Shown piece by piece: positions 1 to 5,410 of a stretch of DNA of 6,015 nt. Made by a program: the position numbers and the translations under genes. A model generated the notes under the pieces. The model saw only the letters and a program-made list of their open reading frames with translations, searched no databases and was not told the DNA's origin. Source of the DNA: Campylobacteraceae bacterium (GTDB lineage Bacteria > Campylobacterota > Campylobacteria > Campylobacterales > Sulfurovaceae); assembly GCA_027066355.1 (NCBI GenBank), contig JAMONW010000156.1, positions 1 to 6,015 on the forward strand. The letters are read 5' to 3'. How positions within the stretch are numbered: position 1 is the stretch's first letter; each line of letters begins with the position of its first letter.

Positions 1-252
1 TGCATTTACAGACATTGCTCCTCTTCTGGTATCTGCTTCATCAATTACATCATCATGTAGCAAACTTGCAGCATGTATCATCTCTATAATTGCAGCTGAC
101 TTTATAACCTCTAGGCGTGTTCCTGCGATTTCTAGCATTAACCTTGCACGAAGTCGCTTACCAGCAGGTATTTTCGCAATTATCCTTGCAATATCTGGCT
201 CATTAAGGCTTTTAACATATTGCTCTATTTTTCTTTCAACTGCTTCTAGCAC
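1..252 (-). CDS. ispB: Octaprenyl-diphosphate synthase (polyprenyl synthetase), N-terminal part, cut by window edge
   Basis: This is a trans-type prenyltransferase that extends farnesyl diphosphate with isopentenyl diphosphate to make the polyprenyl tail of menaquinone. The 84 visible residues include the G-K-R-L-R-A-R substrate-binding stretch (about residues 31-37) and the first aspartate-rich motif, LLHDDVIDEADTRRG (DDxxD), near the left edge; both are hallmarks of the family. The rest of the protein (normally about 300 residues, with a second DDxxD) lies outside the window. I place the start at a GTG (250-252) because GGAG sits five bases upstream, because an in-frame TGA follows just upstream, and because the resulting MLEAVERKIEQYVKSLN beginning resembles family N-termini. 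There is no ATG alternative. It follows the DUF2018 gene by 8 bases and probably shares its transcript. The family is certain; the ispB name, rather than another chain length, rests on the Campylobacterota context. Confidence 0.93.
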   Translation of the reverse strand, partial: MLEAVERKIEQYVKSLNEPDIARIIAKIPAGKRLRARLMLEIAGTRLEVIKSAAIIEMIHAASLLHDDVIDEADTRRGAMSVNA

Positions 253-257
253 TTCTT

Positions 258-261
258 CTCC
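258..261 (-). promoter_or_regulatory. Ribosome binding site of ispB, overlapping the preceding stop codon
   Basis: On the minus strand the bases read TAGGAGAAGAAGTG: the GGAG lies five bases before the GTG start, and its first G is the last base of the TAG stop of the DUF2018 gene. The arrangement decides the unusual GTG start and suggests that ribosomes ending the upstream gene help initiate ispB. Confidence 0.7.
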
Positions 262-539
262 TACTCACATTGAGTTACAATATTACCTACTGTTTCTATA
301 AATATTGAATTTACTCTCTCATCATACTCTTTTGGATTAGCCACTGCAAATGAAGGTAACATCTTTTCATACTGCTCTTCTAAGCCATTCTCTTCTAGTA
401 ATTTCTCTGCCAAAGCCAATCTTGCAAAAACTTTTTCTATCTCATTTGCAACAATGTTTTGATTAGCAGTTTTAATTATAGACATAAAGTTATCTTGTGG
501 AGTTGTGCTCATATAATCATCATCATCAAATATATTCAT
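261..539 (-). CDS. DUF2018 family protein, homologue of Helicobacter pylori HP0242
   Basis: A small, acidic, all-helical protein of 92 residues. From about residue 17 onward (DNFMSIIKTANQNIVANE, then the LALAEKLLEENGLEEQYE helix and the C-terminal IETVGNIVTQCE) it lines up without gaps, as I remember it, with H. pylori HP0242, whose crystal structure is an intertwined, knotted homodimer of helices. The cellular function of the family is unknown. The N-terminus is unusual in carrying a run of four aspartates (NIFDDDDY). The start ATG has AGGA eight bases upstream and a strong extended -10 box 27 bases upstream, so it is the first gene of the transcript that continues into ispB. In H. pylori the homologue also lies close to ispB (HP0240). 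The family assignment is from remembered sequence similarity, not from a search. Confidence 0.85.
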   Translation of the reverse strand: MNIFDDDDYMSTTPQDNFMSIIKTANQNIVANEIEKVFARLALAEKLLEENGLEEQYEKMLPSFAVANPKEYDERVNSIFIETVGNIVTQCE

Positions 540-560
540 TTTATTATTCCTTTTTTTAAC

Positions 561-597
561 AAAGTATTATATCACTAAAGGGTTAAACTAATACTTT
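561..597. repeat. 9-bp perfect inverted repeat over the DUF2018 promoter
   Basis: AAAGTATTA (561-569) and TAATACTTT (589-597) are perfect inverted copies separated by 19 bases. The promoter-proximal arm overlaps the -10 box and the distal arm falls where a -35 contact would be. No T-run follows on either strand, so it does not look like a terminator. By my rough estimate two or three 9-bp inverted repeats are expected by chance in 6 kb of this composition, so an operator role is only a possibility. Confidence 0.3.
566..574 (-). promoter_or_regulatory. Extended -10 promoter of the DUF2018-ispB operon
   Basis: The minus strand reads TGATATAAT, a perfect extended -10 box, 27 bases before the DUF2018 ATG. 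Transcription would begin near 559, leaving a leader of about 20 bases that keeps the AGGA ribosome site (548-551). No -35 consensus is obvious, as is common for sigma-70 promoters in Campylobacterota. Confidence 0.65.
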
Positions 598-611
598 AAT
601 CAAATAAAAAA

Positions 612-1205
612 TCAATAATCTGTGCCTTCAATGGCATTTGCAATAGTTAATGCAAAATCTACCTCAACACCATTTCTTTTTAATACTCTACTAGCCTCTT
701 CAAGAGTGCTACCAGTTGTAACAGTATCATCAATTAATATAGCTTTGATATTTTTAGGACCACTATAAATAAAGTTTCTAGGGTTTTCTAATCTAAATTC
801 TAGTGATTTACCAGCATATTGAACTTTGTTTTTTGCTTTTAAAACATTGTGTAGCGCTTTTGCTCTATTTTCTTTTGCTCCATAGTGAGTAAGAATTGCA
901 ATATTTGAGTATTCTCTATTTAGATTTTCATCAACTCCTATTAAATATATTTTTCTATCTTTAAAAGATTCAACATAAGCTTTAATAAAGGGTTGAAAAT
1001 ATCTTTGTGCTATAAATTTATATACTCTATAACCACTATCACTATATTTACTCTTAATAAACTCTGCAGTATTGCTATATTGAAAAAAGCTAATAACTTC
1101 TAGGTTTCCTATCTCTTTTTTTATTAATTGTGGTATTAAAAACTCTTTTATACACTCTTGACATATTGGTTCTATTGATAGATTATCGCAACTAAAACAG
1201 CGCAT
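612..1205 (-). CDS. comF: ComF family phosphoribosyltransferase-like protein
   Basis: The 197-residue protein has the two-part ComF layout. At the N-terminus is a short zinc-ribbon with Cys3, Cys6, Cys15 and Cys18 (MRCFSC and ICQEC). In the C-terminal half is a type I phosphoribosyltransferase fold whose PRPP-binding loop is the nearly canonical AILIDDTVTTGSTLEEA (about residues 155-171). ComF proteins are needed for natural transformation in several bacteria, where they are thought to act in the cytoplasm on incoming single-stranded DNA; the exact chemistry is not settled, and many members are annotated only as amidophosphoribosyltransferase-like. Length is normal for the family. The ATG start has AAGG seven bases upstream. 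It is divergent from the NifU gene, with 86 bases between; a TAAAAT (1237-1242, minus) is a possible -10 but is weaker than the others here. The family is well supported; a competence role is inferred. Confidence 0.88.
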   Translation of the reverse strand: MRCFSCDNLSIEPICQECIKEFLIPQLIKKEIGNLEVISFFQYSNTAEFIKSKYSDSGYRVYKFIAQRYFQPFIKAYVESFKDRKIYLIGVDENLNREYSNIAILTHYGAKENRAKALHNVLKAKNKVQYAGKSLEFRLENPRNFIYSGPKNIKAILIDDTVTTGSTLEEASRVLKRNGVEVDFALTIANAIEGTDY

Positions 1206-1251
1206 TATTTAACCTTAATTTTATAAACTAAACTCTATTTTAAAAAATTTG

Positions 1252-1260
1252 TGCTATATT
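1252..1260 (+). promoter_or_regulatory. Extended -10 promoter of the NifU-domain gene
   Basis: TGCTATATT has a TGn extension and a TATATT -10 hexamer (1255-1260). Transcription would begin near 1267, giving a leader of about 25 bases that includes the AAGAGAG ribosome site (1278-1284), seven bases before the ATG. Confidence 0.5.
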
Positions 1261-1291
1261 TTGCCAAAATTAAGATAAAGAGAGTTTTAAA

Positions 1292-1582
1292 ATGATACCA
1301 TTTTCAGATGAAGATTTATATATAGCAGCAAAAAACTATTTGCCACAAATAGAAGAGTATGTAAAATCACACGAAGGAACAATGAGGCTTTTGGGTGTTA
1401 AAGATGGCGTAATATATGTAGAGCTAGGTGGAACATGTAATGGTTGTTCAATGAGTATAATGACTACAAAAATGGTAGTTCAAAAGAAACTAAGAGAGCT
1501 AATACATCCTGAAATTAATGTAGAGAGTATATTCCCAGGAGAAGAAGATAAATTACCTAAAGATTTAGTAACAAGTAATTAA
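1292..1582 (+). CDS. NifU C-terminal-domain (Nfu-type) Fe-S cluster scaffold/carrier
   Basis: A 96-residue protein made almost entirely of a NifU C-terminal domain. It carries the Cys49-Asn-Gly-Cys52 motif within ELGGTCNGCSMS, followed by the usual helix (TTKMVVQKKLRELI) and the short strand and tail INVESIFPGEE. The domain binds a labile 4Fe-4S cluster, bridged between two subunits through the CxxC, and hands it to apo-proteins in the cytoplasm. Stand-alone proteins of about 90 residues of this kind are usual in Campylobacterota and differ from full-length NifU, which also has an IscU-like scaffold domain; none is seen here. The gene is monocistronic: it has its own promoter, and a terminator begins six bases after its TAA. 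Its stop codon directly abuts the stop codon of the convergent CAP gene. Specific client proteins cannot be read from the sequence. Confidence 0.93.
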   Translation: MIPFSDEDLYIAAKNYLPQIEEYVKSHEGTMRLLGVKDGVIYVELGGTCNGCSMSIMTTKMVVQKKLRELIHPEINVESIFPGEEDKLPKDLVTSN

Positions 1583-2491
1583 TTAGCGAGTAGTAAAACT
1601 CCATTTTTTTACTACTTTTTTGCCATTGGCATCTGCTTTTAAGACTACACTATATTTACTATTGTGCTTTAAGTAATTTAATGGAACTAAAACATATGTT
1701 CCTTTTCTTATTTTATTATTTATATCATTTGTATTAGATACTACTTTTGTTGGAACTTCTTTTCCATCTTTAAATAGTTTAAAAGAGATTAATCTAACTT
1801 TTCTATAGTAATAGCTATTAAATGTAGCTGTAATTGGATAACCAAAGTTTTGGTATAAAAATTTTGGAACCTCTTCCACACCTTTTGTAGGAACATTATT
1901 TTGATTTGAATATGGATAAATAATTATTTTTTTTGCCCCTATTAAAAGGCTATTCATAGCAATATTAAATTTTCTTTGAGGAACAATATCACTCTCATTT
2001 GGACATATATTATCAATAATCATAGGAGCATTTTTATAGTGTTTGCTACATATTCTTGCAATTTTGCTATTTGACATATCATAAACATACATTTTAGCTA
2101 CATTTGCATACCCAATAGAATCAATTTTTAAATACAAAAATGCTAATCTATGATATACAGTAGCCATCAATTGCTCTATTGATGCTTTGTAGCTACTATT
2201 AAAAAATGAGATATTCTCTACTACAACTTTAGTTTTAAACCCAGCCTTTACTATTCTACTCCAAGGTGTAGGTGCAAAATATGCTAATGATGAACTATTC
2301 TCATAGTGAGAATATTCACTATTTTTATATACATAAGTTGCATGTTTTTTTGCTGCTTTTGCTAGTGTTGCATCATATGTTAATTTTTTTGCACCACTCT
2401 TTTCTCTTATTGAGTTAATATAACCAAGTGGTGTAAATGCATTAATAATAATAGTTGTCAATAGTGTTGATAATAATACTTTTTTAGCCAT
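1583..2491 (-). CDS. Secreted CAP-domain (SCP/PR-1-like) protein with C-terminal Ig-like domain
   Basis: The 302-residue protein begins with a basic and hydrophobic signal sequence (MAKKVLLSTLLTTIIINAF) and should be exported. Residues about 24-130 form a CAP domain: the opening helix YINSIREKSGAKKLTYD, the AxxHA helix (His50), His62 in YSHYE, Glu92-Asn93 in VVENIS, and His114-Arg115 in the TVYHR signature followed by IGYA. The His/Glu residues that usually line the CAP cavity thus appear to be kept. A linker with the YPY-x-x-Q-x-N-V motif (about 192-200) leads to a C-terminal domain ending in YSVVLKA...KKWSFTTR, typical of bacterial Ig-like (Big_5 type) modules. Bacterial CAP proteins are extracellular or periplasmic and mostly of unknown activity. 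The ATG has no convincing Shine-Dalgarno sequence. Its 3' end hosts the terminator of the opposing NifU gene. Domain calls are firm; the function is not known. Confidence 0.85.
   Translation of the reverse strand: MAKKVLLSTLLTTIIINAFTPLGYINSIREKSGAKKLTYDATLAKAAKKHATYVYKNSEYSHYENSSSLAYFAPTPWSRIVKAGFKTKVVVENISFFNSSYKASIEQLMATVYHRLAFLYLKIDSIGYANVAKMYVYDMSNSKIARICSKHYKNAPMIIDNICPNESDIVPQRKFNIAMNSLLIGAKKIIIYPYSNQNNVPTKGVEEVPKFLYQNFGYPITATFNSYYYRKVRLISFKLFKDGKEVPTKVVSNTNDINNKIRKGTYVLVPLNYLKHNSKYSVVLKADANGKKVVKKWSFTTR
1589..1621 (+). terminator. Intrinsic terminator of the NifU-domain gene, inside the CAP gene
   Basis: AGTAGTAAAA (1589-1598) and TTTTACTACT (1607-1616) form a perfect 10-bp stem with an 8-base loop, followed at once by a run of T (1616-1621). 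The stem starts six bases past the NifU stop codon. On the minus strand the same bases encode the last codons of the CAP protein (KKVVKKWSFTTR), and no T-run follows on that side, so the signal acts only on plus-strand transcription. Confidence 0.8.
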
Positions 2492-2511
2492 TTAAAATCT
2501 TTTTTTTCGAT

Positions 2512-2517
2512 ATTATA
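2512..2517 (-). promoter_or_regulatory. -10 box of the CAP-domain gene
   Basis: The minus strand reads TATAAT 20 bases before the CAP start codon. A transcript starting near 2505 would have a leader of only about 14 bases, made largely of A with no clear Shine-Dalgarno sequence, so initiation may depend on the A-rich leader. Confidence 0.5.
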
Positions 2518-2536
2518 TGTAAAATTTATCACTATA

Positions 2537-2545
2537 TGGTAAAAT
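2537..2545 (+). promoter_or_regulatory. Extended -10 promoter of the lipoprotein gene
   Basis: TGGTAAAAT (TGn plus TAAAAT) lies about 30 bases before the lipoprotein ATG, and GTGGG (2566-2570) five bases before the ATG is the likely ribosome site. It is divergent from the CAP promoter, with the two -10 hexamers about 22 bases apart. Confidence 0.4.
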
Positions 2546-2575
2546 TATTGCAATATTTCAAAAAAGTGGGTAGTA

Positions 2576-3022
2576 ATGAGAAAAAAAGTTATAAATTCTA
2601 TTATTTTGGCAACATTATCTACATTTATATCAAGTTGTAGTGAAAAAGCACCAACACCAGGTTGCACTAAAGGTTTTTATTGCTACAAAAATATAAATTT
2701 TGGCAAAAGTAGAGGCAGAAGCTTTGAAAAAGGTATAAGAGATGGTTGCAAAACTGGAGAAGGAGAGTTTACAAAAGATTACTCTCTTTCAAGTAGCGAT
2801 AAAAACTACTTTGATGGCTGGATACTTGGTAGAAGTAAATGTCATCAAATTTTACCAAATGAAGGAACTAGATTAGAAGAGGAAAAAAGTCGCAAAAGAG
2901 CAGAATATCAAATTAGACAATTAAAAATGGAACAAGAGAGCCAACCTAGTGAAGAGGGAATTGTAGATTCTTTAATGGGTGGTTCAGATGAAAATGTTCA
3001 AGTTCAAGATGCTGAGTATTAA
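2576..3022 (+). CDS. Predicted lipoprotein of unknown function with a conserved-looking Cys/Gly/Trp motif
   Basis: A 148-residue protein with a lipoprotein signal peptide: a basic start (MRKK), a hydrophobic stretch, and the lipobox I-S-S-Cys21, so the mature protein should be lipid-anchored at Cys21 and face the periplasm or cell surface. Four further cysteines (30, 36, 58, 89) could form two disulfides. Residues 53-89 contain G-I-R-D-G-C, then E-F-T-K-D-Y, then YFDGW and GRSKC; this GxxDGC...KDY...GWxxGxxxC layout is one I associate with uncharacterised proteobacterial proteins, but I cannot name a family. The tail from about residue 99 is charged and likely helical (LEEEKSRKRAEYQIRQL) and ends acidic. 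It is divergent from the CAP gene with an 84-base gap, and ends 8 bases from the convergent glutaminase gene. No function is assigned. Confidence 0.8.
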   Translation: MRKKVINSIILATLSTFISSCSEKAPTPGCTKGFYCYKNINFGKSRGRSFEKGIRDGCKTGEGEFTKDYSLSSSDKNYFDGWILGRSKCHQILPNEGTRLEEEKSRKRAEYQIRQLKMEQESQPSEEGIVDSLMGGSDENVQVQDAEY

Positions 3023-3030
3023 AGAAAGCC

Positions 3031-3954
3031 CTAAAAAATACTAAGCCCAGTTTTTGTTGTAAACTCCTCAAGAGCTAAAGTTCCAGCATGGGAGTTGCCA
3101 TATCTATTTAACGATGGCGCCCATACTGCAATAGACATTACATTTGGAATAATTGCCAATATTCCTCCACCTACTCCACTTTTAGCTGGTAATCCAACAT
3201 GATAAGCAAACTCTCCACTAGCATCATAATGTCCACAAGTTAGCATAACTGCATTTATTCTTTTCGTTTGAGATAGTGTTGCAAACTCCTTTTTTGTTAT
3301 TGGGTCAACTCCTCCATTTGCAAGATATAGCCCAGCTCTTGAAAGTTCTTTTGCACTCATTGTAATTGCACACTGTTTAAAGTATGTAGATACCGATTTT
3401 TCTACACTATTTTCAAAATTTCCAAAACTTTTCATAAGATATGCTAAAGCCAAATTTCTATCACCATATTCAAGCTCTGATTTTGCTACCTCTTCATCAA
3501 AATCTATAGATGAATTATTACTAATATCTCTTACAAATGTTAATATCTTCTCTAAAGCTCTATACTCATCTTTATAGTAACTAATTAGTGAATCTGTTAC
3601 AACTAAAGCCCCAGCATTTATAAATGGGTTTCTTGGAATTCCATTTTCATACTCTAGCTGAACAAGTGAATTAAAAGGATTGCCTGATGGCTCTACTCCA
3701 ACTCTTTTATATAGCTCTTTACTATAGATATTAAGAGCTTTTGTAAATGTAAATACTTTTGAGATACTCTGTATTGAAAACTTTTTATCAACATCTCCTA
3801 CACTATAATTTGTTCCATCAAGCAGAGTAATACTCATAGCAAACTGCTCTTTTTTTACTCTTGCTAAAGCTGGAATATAATCTGCTACTTTTCCTCTTTT
3901 TAGTTCTGGCTTTATGCTTTTGTAAATATCTTCTAATATCTCTTGATAATTCAT
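3031..3954 (-). CDS. glsA: Glutaminase (serine-dependent beta-lactamase fold family)
   Basis: This enzyme hydrolyses L-glutamine to glutamate and ammonia in the cytoplasm. At 307 residues it is the normal length of the bacterial single-domain family. All the active-site residues I know from the human kidney enzyme can be placed at matching spacing: the SxxK pair Ser63 and Lys66 (in FSIQSISKVF), Asn113 (FINAGA), Glu160, Asn167 (GDRNLALAY), Tyr191, Tyr243 (CGHYDASGEFAYHVG) and Val261 in the PAKSGVGGGI loop. It should therefore be active. The ATG follows the TAA of ruvX with no gap (TAAATG), and its strong GGGAG ribosome site lies inside the last codons of ruvX, so the genes are cotranscribed and probably translationally coupled. 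It is the last gene of the operon; I see no clear terminator in the 8 bases before the convergent lipoprotein gene. A role in nitrogen supply or acid tolerance is inference. Confidence 0.95.
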   Translation of the reverse strand: MNYQEILEDIYKSIKPELKRGKVADYIPALARVKKEQFAMSITLLDGTNYSVGDVDKKFSIQSISKVFTFTKALNIYSKELYKRVGVEPSGNPFNSLVQLEYENGIPRNPFINAGALVVTDSLISYYKDEYRALEKILTFVRDISNNSSIDFDEEVAKSELEYGDRNLALAYLMKSFGNFENSVEKSVSTYFKQCAITMSAKELSRAGLYLANGGVDPITKKEFATLSQTKRINAVMLTCGHYDASGEFAYHVGLPAKSGVGGGILAIIPNVMSIAVWAPSLNRYGNSHAGTLALEEFTTKTGLSIF

Positions 3955-4344
3955 TTAAACTCCCAAATATCTCTCTAAAATTATTTTAGCCGCCATTGAG
4001 TCAATTCTGCCATCTCTTTTTTGTTTTATAATACCCTTTAACTCCTCTTTTGCCTCATATGAGCTAAAGGATTCATCTATATATTCTACTTCTACTCCTT
4101 CAATATCTAGCAAAGATACAAAGTGTTTTATGCGTCGCTCCATCTCATCTTCAAAATTTCCACCCTTTGGTAAACCAACTATTAGCTTTTTTATACCCCA
4201 CTCTTTTAAGAGATTGCTAATATCTCTTGAGGCTTGTTTTCGCCCTTTTCTAATAATTGCATTTTGAGGCAACACTATAGAGCCATCAAAGCAAAAAGCA
4301 ACTCCAATTCTTTTTAAACCTACATCAATTGCAGCTAATTTCAT
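3955..4344 (-). CDS. ruvX: RuvX/YqgF family RNase H-fold nuclease (putative Holliday junction resolvase)
   Basis: A 129-residue protein of the usual length for the family. It shows the three acidic residues expected of the metal-dependent RNase H-like active site: Asp7 in AAIDVGLKRIGVA, Glu91 in YIDESFSSYEA, and Asp115 in RIDSMAAKIILERYL; the IVGLP strand (55-59) is also typical. Members were first proposed to resolve Holliday junctions, and E. coli YqgF has also been tied to 16S rRNA 5'-end maturation, so the true substrate here could be DNA or RNA. Its ATG shares one base with the TAA of the upstream NagZ-like gene (TAATG), and its own TAA abuts the glutaminase ATG, placing it in the middle of a tight operon. 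A weak AGG lies eight bases upstream of the ATG, consistent with translational coupling. Confidence 0.93.
   Translation of the reverse strand: MKLAAIDVGLKRIGVAFCFDGSIVLPQNAIIRKGRKQASRDISNLLKEWGIKKLIVGLPKGGNFEDEMERRIKHFVSLLDIEGVEVEYIDESFSSYEAKEELKGIIKQKRDGRIDSMAAKIILERYLGV
3960..3964 (-). promoter_or_regulatory. Ribosome binding site of glsA within the end of ruvX
   Basis: The minus strand reads GGGAGTTTAAATG. The GGGAG overlaps the last three codons of ruvX and stands five bases before the glsA ATG. It is among the strongest Shine-Dalgarno sequences in the window and fixes the glsA start. Confidence 0.75.
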
Positions 4345-5396
4345 TAATATAACCTATTTTTTAAACTATTTATTCTTATATTTGCATTTTTTATAGATTG
4401 CTCACTAACTTCACCACTATTTAATAAACTTCTAACAATTTTTACTACTTGGCTTGTTGTTACAGAGCTATTTTTGTTTATTTGGTTAGCAAAAAGCAAA
4501 ATATCATCTCCAGCATTTATAGCTAATTTTATTCTATCTCTTAAAGAGTAGTGTTTAGATAATGCCCCCATTTGCATATCATCAGTTACTACAACTCCAC
4601 TATATCCAATTTTATTTCGCAAAATCCCTGTAACTATTTTTTTTGATAGTGAAGCTGGATAATTTGCATCTAAATTTCTATTAAAAATATGAGCTACCAT
4701 AATAGTATCTGTTTTATTTTTTAAAGCTTTATATGGTGCAAGTTCTCTTTGTTGCCAAAGCTTTGTTACATCTACAAAGCCTTTGTGTGTATCTCCAAGT
4801 GAGCTTCCATGCCCTGGAAAATGCTTTAGTGAAGTTGCAATATTTTTTGAGTGCATTGCATCAATAAAGGTGCTACAATAATTTATAACACTATTTTCAT
4901 TAGCTCCATAGCTTCTGCCCCACTTTACTATTACTTTGTTGTTTGGATTAATTGCAATATCTGCAACTGGAGCAAAGTTTAAATTTACACCTACACTTTG
5001 TAGCTCTTTTGCCATAAGTTTATATATATTATTTGCATATTTTATACCCTTAGTTGCCACAACTGATGCTTTTGGATATTTATATTTTAGTTTAAGTCTT
5101 TGCACCACCCCACCCTCTTGATCTATTGCAATAAGTGGTTTTGTGCCACAACTTTTTAAGTCAGTAGTTAAAGCTTTTAGCTCTTTTATATTAGAGAAAT
5201 TTTTTACTCTTTTGCCAAGCTTTTGAAACAAAATAACACCACCAAGCCCTAAATTACATATATCATTATAAATTTTAGTGCCACTATTAGCGCTATTTCC
5301 ATAAAAACCCAAAATAAACATATTTGCAATCTCTTTATTGCTAACTTGCGCAGTAGCAAATGTAAAAATAGTTGTTAAAATCAATAGTTTTTTCAT
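4344..5396 (-). CDS. nagZ: Exported NagZ-like beta-N-acetylhexosaminidase (glycoside hydrolase family 3)
   Basis: A 350-residue GH3 TIM-barrel enzyme that should cleave terminal beta-N-acetylglucosamine from peptidoglycan fragments. Diagnostic NagZ motifs are present: IDQEGGVVQRL (91-101), WGRSYG (159-164), KHFPGHG (191-197), the Asp202-Thr-His204 acid/base dyad in GDTHKG, and the nucleophile Asp272 in TDDMQMGAL. The first residues, MKKLLILTTIFTFATA, form a signal peptide with an AxA site after Ala16, so the enzyme is probably periplasmic, unlike cytoplasmic E. coli NagZ. I chose the ATG at 5394-5396 because AAGG lies five bases upstream. The frame stays open to a TTG at 5424-5426, but that extension would overlap the TATAAT -10 box, lie upstream of the likely transcript start and bury the signal peptide. 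It is the first gene of the operon with ruvX and glsA. The fold and catalysis are firm; the location is inferred. Confidence 0.9.
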   Translation of the reverse strand: MKKLLILTTIFTFATAQVSNKEIANMFILGFYGNSANSGTKIYNDICNLGLGGVILFQKLGKRVKNFSNIKELKALTTDLKSCGTKPLIAIDQEGGVVQRLKLKYKYPKASVVATKGIKYANNIYKLMAKELQSVGVNLNFAPVADIAINPNNKVIVKWGRSYGANENSVINYCSTFIDAMHSKNIATSLKHFPGHGSSLGDTHKGFVDVTKLWQQRELAPYKALKNKTDTIMVAHIFNRNLDANYPASLSKKIVTGILRNKIGYSGVVVTDDMQMGALSKHYSLRDRIKLAINAGDDILLFANQINKNSSVTTSQVVKIVRSLLNSGEVSEQSIKNANIRINSLKNRLY

Positions 5397-5401
5397 AAAT
5401 A

Positions 5402-5405
5402 CCTT
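5402..5405 (-). promoter_or_regulatory. Ribosome binding site deciding the NagZ-like start
   Basis: AAGG on the minus strand stands five bases before the ATG at 5396. It supports this start over the in-frame TTG ten codons upstream. Confidence 0.65.
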
Positions 5406-5410
5406 TTCTT

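Noticed and set aside
561..597. Inverted repeat as a terminator for comF
   Set aside because: The stem is AT-only apart from one G-C pair, has a 19-base loop, and no T-run follows it on the minus strand. It overlaps the downstream promoter instead.
1237..1242. TAAAAT on the minus strand as the comF promoter
   Set aside because: It is at a plausible distance from the comF start but lacks a TG extension, and other A/T-rich hexamers nearby are equally good, so I did not list it as a feature.
3023..3075. Possible bidirectional terminator between the convergent lipoprotein and glutaminase genes
   Set aside because: Only AAGCCC direct repeats and 3-5 bp stems (for example AGTTT/AAACT) are present near the T-run at 3051-3055. 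This is too weak to call a terminator.
4936..5121. A 61-codon open frame on the plus strand
   Set aside because: It lies wholly inside the NagZ-like gene on the opposite strand, which has conserved catalytic motifs. It lacks a ribosome site and a recognisable product, so it is a shadow frame.
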